Shown here: positions 1 to 8,176 of the stretch, piece after piece
Position numbering within the stretch: position 1 is the stretch's first letter
Layout of the letters: each line of letters starts with the position of its first letter
Assembly: GCF_900107395.1 (NCBI RefSeq)
Contig: NZ_FNPW01000028.1
Span: 1-35,608, forward strand
Length of the DNA stretch: 35,608 nt
Source: Pseudomonas sp. NFIX28
GTDB taxonomy: Bacteria > Pseudomonadota > Gammaproteobacteria > Pseudomonadales > Pseudomonadaceae
Direction: 5' to 3'
Program-made: the position numbers and the translations under genes
The notes under the pieces: model-generated
What the model was told of the DNA's origin: nothing
The model's database searches: none
Seen by the model: only the letters and a program-made list of their open reading frames with translations

Positions 1-5
1 ATCGT

Positions 6-32
6 TTTTCGCGAGCAAGCTTCGCTCCTACG
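6..32. repeat. REP-like element (solitary, diverged)
   Basis: The sequence GCGAGCAAGCTTCGCTCCTA is a slightly diverged copy of the Pseudomonas REP core seen better preserved at 23817-23841 and 28892-28915 (GCGGGCAAGCCTCGCTCCTA). It lies just downstream of the siderophore receptor gene, as REPs usually do. Its partner, if it belongs to a pair, would be outside the window. Confidence 0.7.
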
Positions 33-54
33 GGACGGCAGGGCGTTTGTTCGC

Positions 55-2160
55 TTAGAAGCTGTAGGTGCCGGTTACCACCAGGCTGCGGGGGTCGCCG
101 AACTGGATCTGCCCGGCGCTGGTGGCCGAGGAATAGTAGGTGCGGTCGCTGATGTTGTTCAGCGCGGCCCGCAGGTCCCAGTCCTTCTGCCGGAAGCCGG
201 CCAGGGCGTCCCAGCGGCCGTAGCCCGGAAGCACCACGCTGTTGGCGTTGTCGGCATAACGATCGCCTACCAGGGTCAGGCCGGTCTCGGCGTACCAGCC
301 CATCTCCGGCTTCCAGGTCACGAACAGGCTGCCATTGCGCTTGGCCACGTTGTTCACCCGGTTGCCTTCATCACCGTTATTGCTCTTGACCACAGTCGCG
401 TCCTGCAGGCCGATGCCGCCGCGTATCGACCAATTGCCCACGATCTTGCCGGCCGCGGTCAGTTCCACGCCGCGGGAGCGCTGCAGGCCAGTCAGCAGGA
501 TCACGTTCGGGTCTTCCACGCTGCGGCTGCGACGGTTGTAGAGCTCCAGCTCATACACCGCCAGGGTGGTGCTGAAGCGGTCGTCGAGCCAGTCGCTCTT
601 GACCCCGATTTCCTTCTGCCGCGTGCGCTCGGGGCTCAGGTCGTTGGTGTTGCCGTTGGCGTTGGGAGTGATGCCGATCAGCCCGCCGCCGACCGGCGAG
701 AAGCTCTTGCTCCAGGAGGCATAGAAGGAATGGTTTTCCAGCGGGGTCCAGACCACGCCCAGGCGCGGGCTGGTGCTATGGCTGTCGCGGTCGTCCTTGA
801 TATCCCGCAGTTTGTTGTGGGTCTCGACGTTGAAGTTGTCGTAGCGCAGGCCCGCGAGCACTTGCCACTGATCGTTCAGGCGCAGCTGGTCCTGGATATA
901 CACGGCGCGGCTTTCCACCTCGCTGTGGTTGTAGCTGGACGCCACCATTTTCCCGGTATGCCGCATGTTCTTATCCGGGTTGAACGGGTCCAGGGACGGC
1001 ACGGCCTGGCCACCGGCGTTGACCGCCGCGGCGGTATAGAGCTTCGGATCGCGTCGCTGGCTGCCCAGTTCGACACCCGTCAGCAGCCGATGCTCGAGGC
1101 CGAATGTCTCGAAGGTGCCTTCGGCTTCTAGGTTGTTGTAAAGGTTGCGGGTGTTCAGGTCCTGCTGCCAGCGCTGGCGGTTCACCCGCTTGGTCAGGCT
1201 GTTGTAGCCGGTCTGGTAGGTGTTGTCGAAATCGCTGTTGAGCTTGAACAGGCTCAGGGTATGGCGCAGTTGCCAGTTCTCGTTCAACTCGTAGCTGAGC
1301 TTGGAGCGCAGCGACTGGGACTTGTCGTCGATGTAGTCGCGCTGGTCGCCGTAAGTAGTGTCGCGACTGACGTCCGCCGGGCGCCCGTCGATCCCCGGGA
1401 TGCCGCGGTCCGGCGTGCGGTTGTAGCGGCTGTATTCGTACTGCACCAGCCAGTTCAGGTCTGGCGTCAGCTGCCAGCTCATGGACGGCGCGAACAGCTG
1501 GCGGCTGCCGCTGACCCCGTCGCGGAAGCTGTTGTTGTCCTGGTTGCCCATGTTCAGGCGCAGGCTGATGTTTTCGCTGGGGTCGGCGCTGAGGTCGGCA
1601 TACAGGCTGCGCAGGTCTTCGCTGCCGCCTTTGACTTCGACGCTGGAATGGCGGCCGAACTGCGGCAGCTTGCTCACCCGGTTGACGATCCCGCCCTGGC
1701 TGCCCCGGCCGTAAAGCACCGCCGCCGGCCCCTTGAGCACCTCGATGCGCTCGATGTTGTGCAGGTCGCGCACGTACTGGCTGTCGTCACGGACGCCGTC
1801 GAGGTAGAAGTCGTTGCTGGCGTCGAAGCCGCGAATACGCAGGCTGTCGAAGCGCGTGTCGGCGCCGCTGCTGACGTTGGGAATGCCGCTCAAGGCCGTG
1901 CCCAGGTCGTTGATGCCGTAGTCCAGCACGTTGCTGGTCTTCACCGAGTCGATGGCTTGCGGCACGTAGCGCACTGGCGTGGCGGTGCGGGTCGCGGTGC
2001 TGACTTCCTTGACCCGTGGGTCGTCGGCATCGACTTCTGCGCTGATGGCGGTCGCCGGCAGGGTAGTCGGGGCGGCGCAGGTGAAACCGGCCGTCAGCGA
2101 GGCGCAAAAGCCAAGGGTGATGGGAGTCAGGCGGAAGGGGGCAGGCATGAAAAAACGCAT
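55..2160 (-). CDS. TonB-dependent outer-membrane siderophore receptor (Fiu/FiuA-like)
   Basis: This 701-aa protein is predicted to be an outer-membrane ferric-siderophore importer powered by TonB-ExbB-ExbD. An N-terminal signal peptide (about residues 1-29, ending CAA) is followed by the plug domain with the typical segments GIPNVSSGADTRFDSLRIRG and IERIEVLKGPAAVLYG (about 92-152). The 22-strand barrel region ends in the expected C-terminal aromatic residue (GTYSF). There is no N-terminal signalling extension, so it should not act as an ECF-sigma transducer. The length fits catecholate or hydroxamate siderophore receptors; the substrate cannot be read from sequence. A second possible start is Met5. 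A Fur-like site lies about 30-50 bp upstream. No partner transport gene is adjacent, so it is probably a monocistronic 'orphan' receptor. Confidence 0.93.
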   Translation of the reverse strand: MRFFMPAPFRLTPITLGFCASLTAGFTCAAPTTLPATAISAEVDADDPRVKEVSTATRTATPVRYVPQAIDSVKTSNVLDYGINDLGTALSGIPNVSSGADTRFDSLRIRGFDASNDFYLDGVRDDSQYVRDLHNIERIEVLKGPAAVLYGRGSQGGIVNRVSKLPQFGRHSSVEVKGGSEDLRSLYADLSADPSENISLRLNMGNQDNNSFRDGVSGSRQLFAPSMSWQLTPDLNWLVQYEYSRYNRTPDRGIPGIDGRPADVSRDTTYGDQRDYIDDKSQSLRSKLSYELNENWQLRHTLSLFKLNSDFDNTYQTGYNSLTKRVNRQRWQQDLNTRNLYNNLEAEGTFETFGLEHRLLTGVELGSQRRDPKLYTAAAVNAGGQAVPSLDPFNPDKNMRHTGKMVASSYNHSEVESRAVYIQDQLRLNDQWQVLAGLRYDNFNVETHNKLRDIKDDRDSHSTSPRLGVVWTPLENHSFYASWSKSFSPVGGGLIGITPNANGNTNDLSPERTRQKEIGVKSDWLDDRFSTTLAVYELELYNRRSRSVEDPNVILLTGLQRSRGVELTAAGKIVGNWSIRGGIGLQDATVVKSNNGDEGNRVNNVAKRNGSLFVTWKPEMGWYAETGLTLVGDRYADNANSVVLPGYGRWDALAGFRQKDWDLRAALNNISDRTYYSSATSAGQIQFGDPRSLVVTGTYSF

Positions 2161-2191
2161 CCAGAGGGGGTGGGAAACAGTGGGTGCGAAT

Positions 2192-2210
2192 GGTAATGCT
2201 TGCTATTTAC
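2192..2210. promoter_or_regulatory. Possible Fur box upstream of the siderophore receptor
   Basis: GGTAATGCTTGCTATTTAC matches the 19-bp Fur consensus at 11 positions by eye, with an AT-rich flank (TTCGTTAATTATTC). It sits about 30-50 bp upstream of the receptor start on the minus strand, where iron repression would be expected. The match is only moderate. Confidence 0.4.
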
Positions 2211-2411
2211 TTTCGTTAATTATTCTTGGAGCCCTTACTGGGCGGGTTGTTTCAATTTGTGTCAGGGTTGTCATGAACGGTGACTAACTGGACACAAAGC
2301 TGATTCGACCGGATCGCGAAACAAACTAAAAGCCATTCCAGCGTTTTTCGCCGTGGGCCGCAGGCATAGTCTGCGTCATCGAAATTTATCGGCCTTGTCC
2401 CGGAGCCTTGC

Positions 2412-3107
2412 ATGTCGGCAGCGACCCTTCATTACATCTACGACCCTTTGTGCGGTTGGTGCTACGGCGCCAAACCGCTGGTGCAGGCCGCGCAGGCGGT
2501 GTTGCCGGTGGTGGCCCATGGCGGCGGCATGATGACCGGGCGCAACTGCCAAAAGGTTTCGCCGCAACTGCGCGACTACGTCATGCCCCATGACCGGCGC
2601 ATTGCCGAATACACCGGGCAGCCGTTCGGCGAGGCGTACTTCGAAGGCTTGCTGCGCGATCATTCGGCGGTTTTCGATTCGGCCCCGCCGATTGCCGCGG
2701 TGCTGGCGGCGCAGGTGCTTGCCGGGCGCGGCCTGGAATTGCTCGGGCGCTTGCAGACGGCGCACTACGTCGAAGGGCGCCGCATCGCCGATGTCGAGGT
2801 GCTACTGGAGCTTGCCCAAGGCCTGGGCTTTGAGCGCGACGAGTTCGAAGAAGCCTTCGAGTACGCCGCGGCGAACAGCTTGAACGAGCACATCAAGGCC
2901 AGCCGTGGCTTGTTGGCCCGGGTCGGCGGCCAGGGTTTCCCGACCCTGCTGCTGGAGCAGGACGGTCAGTTCAGGCTGCTCGATATCAGCCCCTGGCTGG
3001 GCAAGCCGCAGGCGTTCGCCGACTGGCTGCGCGAGGCCTTCGGTGCGCCCGCGCTGGAGGTTTCACCCAGCCTGCAAGCCTGCGGCCTGAGCGGTTGCGC
3101 CCTTTGA
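2412..3107 (+). CDS. DsbA-family thioredoxin-fold oxidoreductase
   Basis: A 231-aa thioredoxin-fold protein of the DsbA/FrnE-like group, probably a cytoplasmic thiol-disulfide oxidoreductase or 2-hydroxychromene-isomerase-like enzyme, since no signal peptide is visible. The redox motif is right at the N-terminus: C14-G-W-C17 in YIYDPLCGWCYGA. The usual cis-Pro region is GGQGFPTLLLE. GGAG lies about 9 bp before ATG 2412. It is followed 27 bp later by a NTF2-like gene on the same strand, so the two probably form an operon. It diverges from the siderophore receptor. The substrate is unknown. Confidence 0.88.
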   Translation: MSAATLHYIYDPLCGWCYGAKPLVQAAQAVLPVVAHGGGMMTGRNCQKVSPQLRDYVMPHDRRIAEYTGQPFGEAYFEGLLRDHSAVFDSAPPIAAVLAAQVLAGRGLELLGRLQTAHYVEGRRIADVEVLLELAQGLGFERDEFEEAFEYAAANSLNEHIKASRGLLARVGGQGFPTLLLEQDGQFRLLDISPWLGKPQAFADWLREAFGAPALEVSPSLQACGLSGCAL

Positions 3108-3134
3108 ACCCCCCACTCATTTGCGGAGTCACCC

Positions 3135-3530
3135 ATGGATAACCTGGCACTGATCAAAAGCACCTACGAAGGCGCCAACTCCCAGGAGAACGCGCAAAAC
3201 ACCGCCGCCGCCCTGGCTCCGGACGCGCGCTGGACCGAAGCGGCAGGCTTTCCCTACGCCGGCACCTACGTCGGTTTCGATGCCGTGGTGGAAAACGTCT
3301 TCAAGCGCCTGGCCACCGAGTGGGAGGGTTTTGCCTTCACCGTCGAGAACTATGTGGCCCAGGGCGACAAGGTGTTCGCCTACGGCAACTACAGCGGCAT
3401 CTATAAGGCCACGGGCAAGCCGCTGAATGCCCGCGTCGCCCATTTGTGGACGCTGAAGGACGGCAAGGTCACGCACTTCGAACAGTTCGTCGACAGCCAT
3501 ACCGTGCAATTGGCAATCAAGGATCGTTAA
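3135..3530 (+). CDS. NTF2-like / SnoaL-like protein
   Basis: A 131-aa single-domain protein with the alpha+beta cone fold signature of the SnoaL-like NTF2 superfamily. It has an N-terminal helix (LALIKSTYEGANS), then the WTEAAGFPYAGTYVGFDAVVENVF segment and the typical end strand (NARVAHLWTLKDGKVTHFEQFVDS). Such proteins are small ketosteroid-isomerase-like enzymes or ligand-binding proteins, and the reaction is not predictable. GGAG lies 9 bp before ATG 3135. It is probably cotranscribed with the DsbA-like gene 27 bp upstream. A hairpin at 3650-3683 could end this transcript. Confidence 0.85.
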   Translation: MDNLALIKSTYEGANSQENAQNTAAALAPDARWTEAAGFPYAGTYVGFDAVVENVFKRLATEWEGFAFTVENYVAQGDKVFAYGNYSGIYKATGKPLNARVAHLWTLKDGKVTHFEQFVDSHTVQLAIKDR

Positions 3531-3536
3531 GTTCTT

Positions 3537-3569
3537 AGACGATTTTTGCCTATTTTCAGACGATTCTTG
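3537..3569 (+). promoter_or_regulatory. Tandem 12-bp direct repeats, candidate AraC-type operator
   Basis: AGACGATTTTTG (3537-3548) and AGACGATTCTTG (3558-3569) differ at one base and are exactly 21 bp apart, two helical turns. The second copy ends 3 bp before a TTGACA -35 box. This is the classical layout of an AraC/XylS-family activator site upstream of a catabolite-regulated porin gene. The regulator itself is not in the window. Confidence 0.5.
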
Positions 3570-3572
3570 AAA

Positions 3573-3602
3573 TTGACACACTGTTCTGGGCACGGCTAGG
3601 AT
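3573..3602 (+). promoter_or_regulatory. Sigma-70 promoter of the OprD-like porin
   Basis: TTGACA (3573-3578), an 18-bp spacer and TAGGAT (3597-3602) form a good sigma-70 promoter. The expected start near 3609 gives a leader of roughly 158 nt before ATG 3767, with an intrinsic-terminator-like hairpin inside it. Confidence 0.5.
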
Positions 3603-3649
3603 TCGCGCCAACGCCTGTGGCCAACGGCCATGACATTCAAATAATAAAA

Positions 3650-3683
3650 GGCCCGCCGCGATTTTTCGTGGGCGGGTCTTTTT
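3650..3683 (+). terminator. Hairpin with T-tract: terminator, or attenuator in the oprD leader
   Basis: CCCGCC (3652-3657) pairs with GGCGGG (3671-3676), with additional CGA/TCG pairing inside, and TCTTTTT follows. It may end the dsbA-like/NTF2 transcript. Because a promoter lies upstream (3573-3602), it could also attenuate the porin mRNA or define a short RNA of about 75 nt. AATAATAA just upstream (3640-3647) matches the AANAANAA Hfq/Crc target motif. Confidence 0.6.
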
Positions 3684-3766
3684 GTTCTGGCCTGAAAAAA
3701 GAGCGCCTAAGCGCCGTTTCCAAGGAGCACCACAGCGCGTCAACAAACCGTAATAAGGAAAATAAA

Positions 3767-5071
3767 ATGTTGAACAAGCGGATCGGTCTGATCGCACTGG
3801 GGATTCTGAGCAGTACTCACGTCATGGCTAACGAGCAGGCTGAGTCCAAGGGTTTTGTGGAAGACAGCAGCCTGAAAATCCTGCTGCGCAACGCCTACAT
3901 CAATCGCGACAAGAAAAACGGTAACGATGACCAGCGCGAGTGGGGTCAAGCGGCCATCGGTACCTTCTCGTCGGGCTTCACCCAAGGCACCGTGGGCGTG
4001 GGCGTCGATGCCTTCGGCCTGTACGCCCTGCGCCTGGATAAAGGCAGCCACAGCGGCGGCCAGGGCATCGACTTCTTCAAGCCAAGCGAAGGCGACAACA
4101 ACAGCCCGGCAGGCGACCTGGCCAAGGCCGGCGCCGCGGTCAAGTTCCGCGTGTCCAACACCGTCCTGACCTACGGCGACCAGATGCCGGCCCTGCCGGT
4201 GCTGAGCTACGACAACGGTCGTCTGCTGCCGGAAAGCTACACCGGTACCCTGATCACCTCCAAAGAGATCAAGGGCCTGGAGTTGAACGCCGGTCGCTTC
4301 ACCGCCGAGTCGCGTAAAAGCGCCGAAGGCCATGACAGCGGTGGCCTGAAGTCGATCAACGTATTGGGCGGCAGCTACCAGTTCACCGAACAGTTCAAGG
4401 GCTCGCTGTACGCTTCCGACGTCGAAGACGTACTGAAGAAGCAGTACGTGAACATGAACTACGTGTTCCCGCTGGCCACCGACCAGTCCCTGACCCTGGA
4501 CTTCAACGGCTACCGCACCAAGCTGGACAAGTCCTACGCTGAGTTCAAAGAAGCAGGCGGCCAGGACAACAAGATCTGGAGCCTGGCAGCCACTTACGTC
4601 ACCGGCCCGCACTCGTTCACCCTGGCGCACCAGCGCAGCACCGGCGACAGCAACCTGGGCTACGCCTATGGCGGCTATCAGAAAGAGCAGAAGCGCGTGG
4701 GCGATGGCGGCAACACCATCTACCTGGCCAACTCCTTCTGGTCCGACTTCAACGCGGAAGACGAGCGCAGCTGGCAGCTGGGCTACGGCCTGGACTTCGG
4801 CGCCTTCGGCGTACCGGGCCTGACCTACAACCTGGCTTACGTGCGTGGCGACAACATCACCGCCACCAACAGCGAGGGCCAGACCACTACTGGCGGCACC
4901 GAGCGCGAAATCTTCAACCAGTTCAAGTACGTGGTCCAGAGCGGCCCGGCCAAGGACCTGAGCGTCAAGGTTCGCAGCTCGATCCTGCGTGTATCGCAGA
5001 AATCCAGCGGCTACAACGACAGCGGTAACGAACTGCGCGTGTTCGTCGACTACCCGATCAACGTGTTCTGA
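3767..5071 (+). CDS. OprD-family outer-membrane porin
   Basis: A 434-aa substrate-specific porin of the Pseudomonas OprD family (Occ channels), which admits amino acids or carboxylates. It has a signal peptide MLNKRIGLIALGILSSTHVMA and then the family-typical FVEDSSLKILLRNAYINRD. The conserved EWGQAAIGTFSSGFTQGTVGVGVDAFG and DQMPALPVLSYDNGRLLPESYTG stretches follow, and it ends in the phenylalanine needed for barrel insertion (DYPINVF). The start at 3767 is preferred over an upstream in-frame ATG (3617) because the signal peptide begins here and AAGGA lies 7 bp upstream. An intrinsic terminator follows. It is probably induced by an AraC-type regulator (repeats at 3537-3569). The substrate class (OccD or OccK) is unresolved. 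Confidence 0.95.
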   Translation: MLNKRIGLIALGILSSTHVMANEQAESKGFVEDSSLKILLRNAYINRDKKNGNDDQREWGQAAIGTFSSGFTQGTVGVGVDAFGLYALRLDKGSHSGGQGIDFFKPSEGDNNSPAGDLAKAGAAVKFRVSNTVLTYGDQMPALPVLSYDNGRLLPESYTGTLITSKEIKGLELNAGRFTAESRKSAEGHDSGGLKSINVLGGSYQFTEQFKGSLYASDVEDVLKKQYVNMNYVFPLATDQSLTLDFNGYRTKLDKSYAEFKEAGGQDNKIWSLAATYVTGPHSFTLAHQRSTGDSNLGYAYGGYQKEQKRVGDGGNTIYLANSFWSDFNAEDERSWQLGYGLDFGAFGVPGLTYNLAYVRGDNITATNSEGQTTTGGTEREIFNQFKYVVQSGPAKDLSVKVRSSILRVSQKSSGYNDSGNELRVFVDYPINVF

Positions 5072-5107
5072 TGAATGCCTGATCGCGGCCTGATACCGGG
5101 CCTGCAA

Positions 5108-5140
5108 TAAAAAAAGCCCCGACTGGTTCGGGGCTTTTTT
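5108..5140 (+). terminator. Rho-independent terminator of the porin gene
   Basis: The stem AAAAAGCCCCGA / TCGGGGCTTTTTT with loop CTGGT lies 37 bp after the porin stop. It is symmetrical and could also work in the reverse direction. Confidence 0.92.
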
Positions 5141-5178
5141 GTGGGCGTTGCTCCGTCCTGAACAGCCCCGCAGTCACC

Positions 5179-5222
5179 TGTAGCCGCTGCCGCCAGGCTG
5201 CGATCGGGCGCGAAGCGCACGT
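5179..5222. repeat. Pseudomonas intergenic repeat (GTAGCCGCTGCCG type)
   Basis: TGTAGCCGCTGCCGCCAGGC followed by TGCGATCGGGCGCGAAGCGC resembles the second common family of Pseudomonas extragenic repeats. It is in the intergenic space between two convergent genes, the porin and the cytochrome c. Identification is from memory of the family; no second copy is in the window. Confidence 0.55.
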
Positions 5223-5257
5223 TGAGGATTCGGCGCCGCTTTGATTTGTCAGGTCAC

Positions 5258-5653
5258 TCAGGGTTGTTGCACCTGAAAGCTCTGTAAATAAGCCAGCAGG
5301 TTGTCGATCTTCTCCTGATCGCTCAGCCCCCAGAAGATCATCCGCGTACCGGGCACCACGGCCTTTGGGTCTTCCAGATAAGCCACCAGCTTGTCGCGGG
5401 TCCAGACGATGCCGGACGACTTCATTGCGTCGGAGTAGTGATAGTCCGCCACGCTCCCCGCCGTGCGCCCGAAAATGCCATTGAGCTGCGGCCCGAAAGA
5501 GCTGCGCACCGAGGGCCCGACATTGTGGCAGCCGCCGCAGATGCGCTTGAACAGCTTGCCGCCGGCCTCGGCATCGCCCACTGCTTCTGCCTGGGCGGGA
5601 AGCGTCAGCAGGTTGAGCATCAGGGCCAAGGTCAGGGCGGCGGTTGTTTTCAT
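5258..5653 (-). CDS. Periplasmic class I cytochrome c
   Basis: A 131-aa exported mono-heme cytochrome c. The signal peptide MKTTAALTLALMLNLLTLPAQA precedes a CGGCH heme-attachment motif (CxxCH). The distal Met ligand is in VPGTRMIFWGL near the C-terminus, and the fold is closed by a helix (DNLLAYLQSF). This is the mitochondrial-type or c550-like layout. ATG 5653 is chosen because GGAG lies 8 bp upstream and the signal peptide starts there; an in-frame start at 5686 would add a non-signal extension. Its likely role is electron transfer in the periplasm. The oxidase operon about 1 kb away on the other strand is a possible acceptor, but this is inference. Confidence 0.93.
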   Translation of the reverse strand: MKTTAALTLALMLNLLTLPAQAEAVGDAEAGGKLFKRICGGCHNVGPSVRSSFGPQLNGIFGRTAGSVADYHYSDAMKSSGIVWTRDKLVAYLEDPKAVVPGTRMIFWGLSDQEKIDNLLAYLQSFQVQQP

Positions 5654-5915
5654 GTTCGGCTCCGGATCGGGTGTGGCGTGTGGCAAAAGCGGGGGGCTAT
5701 TTGAGCATGACGGGCGGCCTTTCGGGAAAAGGGGGGTTACGAGTCCGAGGAAAGATTGGCTGCTGAAGCCATCTCGCCCAGTGTTTTGAGAAGTGCCTTA
5801 AATCTTTCCGAATACCTTGCTCGTTAGCATTCAGGCTCATTCCGCTTGCAGGAAATAGCCATGACTTTTGTGATTAGGGAGGTCGGGAGAAAGTGTATGA
5901 GTGGAGTGAATAGGG

Positions 5916-6302
5916 ATGTTTGAGGCTGAAGATGTTTTTTTTATCTTGGTGATCGCGAGTTTTGCATTGGCGTTTTTATTCATTGGAATGCAGCTGTACT
6001 TCGCCTATTTCCGGATGAACGAAATACTCAGCAGTTTGAGCAACTCACGCGGTATCCAGTTGCGACGTTCTGCCATGGGGAAAGATCCCTTTACTCGTTT
6101 CTTCATGCTGATCAGCGTGGGCGGCATGCTGACCTTCTACAAGCGTTCGCTGAAAGGTGGTGATCTGGATGCCGAGGACTACAAAAGCTTTCCTGGCCCG
6201 CTGCGTCGAATGATAAAGCTCTCGTACGCGGCTGCACTTTTTGGAGGAGCGCTGTTATTTGTTCTTTGGGGGATTGGCAAATACCTGGGGTGGCTCAAGT
6301 AA
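5916..6302 (+). CDS. Small inner-membrane protein of unknown function
   Basis: A 128-aa protein with two clear hydrophobic segments: about residues 8-31 (FFILVIASFALAFLFIGMQLYF) and about 104-121 (YAAALFGGALLFVLWGIG). A third, weaker one lies at about 82-92. A basic, soluble-looking middle section separates them. The start at 5916 follows a GGAG/AGGG purine-rich stretch. I do not recognise the family. It is a lone gene between cytochrome c and the oxidase operon, followed by a terminator (6426-6456). No function is assigned. Confidence 0.75.
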   Translation: MFEAEDVFFILVIASFALAFLFIGMQLYFAYFRMNEILSSLSNSRGIQLRRSAMGKDPFTRFFMLISVGGMLTFYKRSLKGGDLDAEDYKSFPGPLRRMIKLSYAAALFGGALLFVLWGIGKYLGWLK

Positions 6303-6425
6303 TTCGGCTGATATGTGCTGCTATCCAATCAGGCGTCAGTTTGGCTGCTGACTTGTCGTAGATGCAGGAGAAGCGCTGAAGCGAACGCGGTGAGGATTCA
6401 AAGCGGGTGTGCCCTGGAAACAACA

Positions 6426-6456
6426 AAGCCTTCGCATCGCCGCGAGGGCTTTTTTG
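6426..6456 (+). terminator. Rho-independent terminator
   Basis: AAGCCTTCGC and GCGAGGGCTT pair with one mismatch around loop ATCGCC, followed by TTTTT. It lies about 125 bp after the small membrane protein and before the oxidase promoter region. Confidence 0.8.
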
Positions 6457-6524
6457 TGAGTCGAAAACAGCCCCTGACCGCCCGTCCTGTATATGGGGCG
6501 GCGGCGCACGTCCGACGGGGCGCA

Positions 6525-6531
6525 CTATACT
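6525..6531 (+). promoter_or_regulatory. Sigma-S-like extended -10 element of the oxidase operon
   Basis: CTATACT matches the sigma-S (RpoS) -10 consensus, without a recognisable sigma-70 -35 box 17 bp upstream. It lies about 138 bp before the subunit II start. Its flank GGGCG..CTATACTTT is nearly repeated upstream of the gene at 11733-12287. RpoS dependence would fit aa3-type oxidases in Pseudomonas, but here it is inferred from the box only. Confidence 0.4.
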
Positions 6532-6668
6532 TTCCAGGAGATTTGCCCCGGGGATAGAGGCAATGTTCCAGCAGGCTTGGGAGGTGGGTTGAGCATCGGT
6601 GTGGCGCTGCGGTTGAGCGACGTTGCGTGTGCATGACCACAGAACAACCGGCACAGGAAGAGCAGAAA

Positions 6669-8135
6669 ATGGCAATTGCAATCATCCTGGTTCTAGTGGT
6701 TGTCGCTTCGGTGCTGTTTCACCTGCTTGCTCCTTGGCACATGACGCCGGCTGCCTCCAACTGGGGGTCGATAGACACCACGCTGCTGATCACGCTGGTC
6801 ATCACCGGCATTTTTTTCATCGCCATCACGGTATTCATGGCCGTCGCCGTGATTCGCTTTCGTCATCGGCAAGGCGCCCGGGCGCACTACCAGCCGGAAA
6901 GCAGGAAGCTGGAAGGGTGGCTGATTATCCTGACCTCGCTGGGCATCATCGGCATGCTGGCGCCCGGCCTGGTGGTCTACAACGATTTCGTCCAGGTGCC
7001 GCACGACGCTTCGCAGCTCGAAGTGGTCGCCCAGCAGTGGCAATGGTCTTTCCGCTTTCCCGGACAGGACGGCAAACTCGGCAGGTCGGACGTCAAGTGG
7101 GTCGAGCCGGGCAATGCGCTCGGTCTTGATCGCAAGGACCCCGCGGGGCAGGACGATGTGCTGGTGATGAGCAATGAAGTGCGCCTGCCCATCGACCGGC
7201 CGGTCCAGGTCCTGCTGCGTTCAAAGGACGTGCTGCACGATTTCTACGTTCCGCAGATGCGCGCGAAGATGGATATGGTGCCGGGCATGGTGTCGCATTT
7301 CTGGTTCACCCCGACCAGGCTCGGCAAGTTTGAAATACTCTGCGCGGAGTTCTGCGGCCTGGGCCACTACAACATGCGCGGCCACCTGATCGTCGAGCAG
7401 CAGGGCGCGTTCGACCAATGGCTGGCCGGCCAGCCGACGTTTGCCCAGACGCTGGCGCGCATCGCTGCGCCGAGCCAGGACAGCCTGCTGGAAAAAGGCC
7501 GCCAGCTGGTCGATAGCCATGGCTGCCGCGCCTGTCATAGCCAGGACGGCAGCGCCAGCCTGGGCCCGGGCTGGAAGGACCTGTACGGCCGCACGGAACT
7601 GCTGGTCGACGGCAGCCGCGTCCAGGTCGACGAGGCCTACCTCAAGGAGTCGATTCTCGAGCCGCAGGCCAGGCTGGCCCAGGGTTATCCGCCGGTCATG
7701 GTGGCCTATACTTTCACTCAAGATGAACTGGCCGCCGTGGTGGCGTTCATCAAGTCGCTCAGTGCCGTGGGGCAGACGGAACAAGCCCCGGCAGGCACAC
7801 CTGACGAGCTGGTGACGCAGGGACAGCGGCTGGCCGAATCGCTGGGTTGCCTGGCGTGCCACAGTGTCGACGGCAGCCAGGGCGTCGGCCCGAGCTGGCA
7901 GGGCTTGTACGGCAAGACGCAAACCCTGGCCGATGGCTCTCGGATCAAGGCCGACGAGGGCTACCTGAGGGAGTCCGTGCTCCGCCCTGGCGCGGCGATC
8001 GTCAAGGGCTACGCCGCAGTGATGCCGACCTTTACCCCCAACGACAAGGAACTGGACGCCCTGATCGCCTTCATCAAGTCGAAAGCTGCTGTCGACGTTG
8101 ATGCCGGCAAGGTGGAATCGGGCAAGTCGCCGTAA
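6669..8135 (+). CDS. coxB: Cytochrome c oxidase subunit II with two fused cytochrome c domains
   Basis: A 488-aa CuA subunit of an A-type heme-copper oxidase. Hydrophobic segments lie at about 2-20, 37-62 and 83-103. The cupredoxin domain carries the WQW electron-entry motif (124-126) and all CuA ligands: H190, C225, E227, C229, H233 and M236. Two tandem heme c domains follow: C286-x2-C289-H290 with a Met near 344, and C394-x2-C397-H398 with a Met near 452. They are similar to each other, which suggests internal duplication. Single-heme fusions define caa3 oxidases; two hemes are less common and should let the enzyme take electrons directly from cytochrome bc1 or soluble carriers. The start at 6669 is chosen for AGGAAGAG 8 bp upstream; an in-frame ATG at 6627 lacks this. 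It is the first gene of the operon. Confidence 0.95.
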   Translation: MAIAIILVLVVVASVLFHLLAPWHMTPAASNWGSIDTTLLITLVITGIFFIAITVFMAVAVIRFRHRQGARAHYQPESRKLEGWLIILTSLGIIGMLAPGLVVYNDFVQVPHDASQLEVVAQQWQWSFRFPGQDGKLGRSDVKWVEPGNALGLDRKDPAGQDDVLVMSNEVRLPIDRPVQVLLRSKDVLHDFYVPQMRAKMDMVPGMVSHFWFTPTRLGKFEILCAEFCGLGHYNMRGHLIVEQQGAFDQWLAGQPTFAQTLARIAAPSQDSLLEKGRQLVDSHGCRACHSQDGSASLGPGWKDLYGRTELLVDGSRVQVDEAYLKESILEPQARLAQGYPPVMVAYTFTQDELAAVVAFIKSLSAVGQTEQAPAGTPDELVTQGQRLAESLGCLACHSVDGSQGVGPSWQGLYGKTQTLADGSRIKADEGYLRESVLRPGAAIVKGYAAVMPTFTPNDKELDALIAFIKSKAAVDVDAGKVESGKSP

Positions 8136-8176
8136 ACAGCCGGAAATACTCCGAAACTTACCCGGAGGATGACCTG

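Noticed and set aside
3740..5107. 455-codon antisense frame over the porin gene
   Set aside because: The porin has a signal peptide and family motifs; the antisense product is Val/Ala/Gln-rich without any domain.
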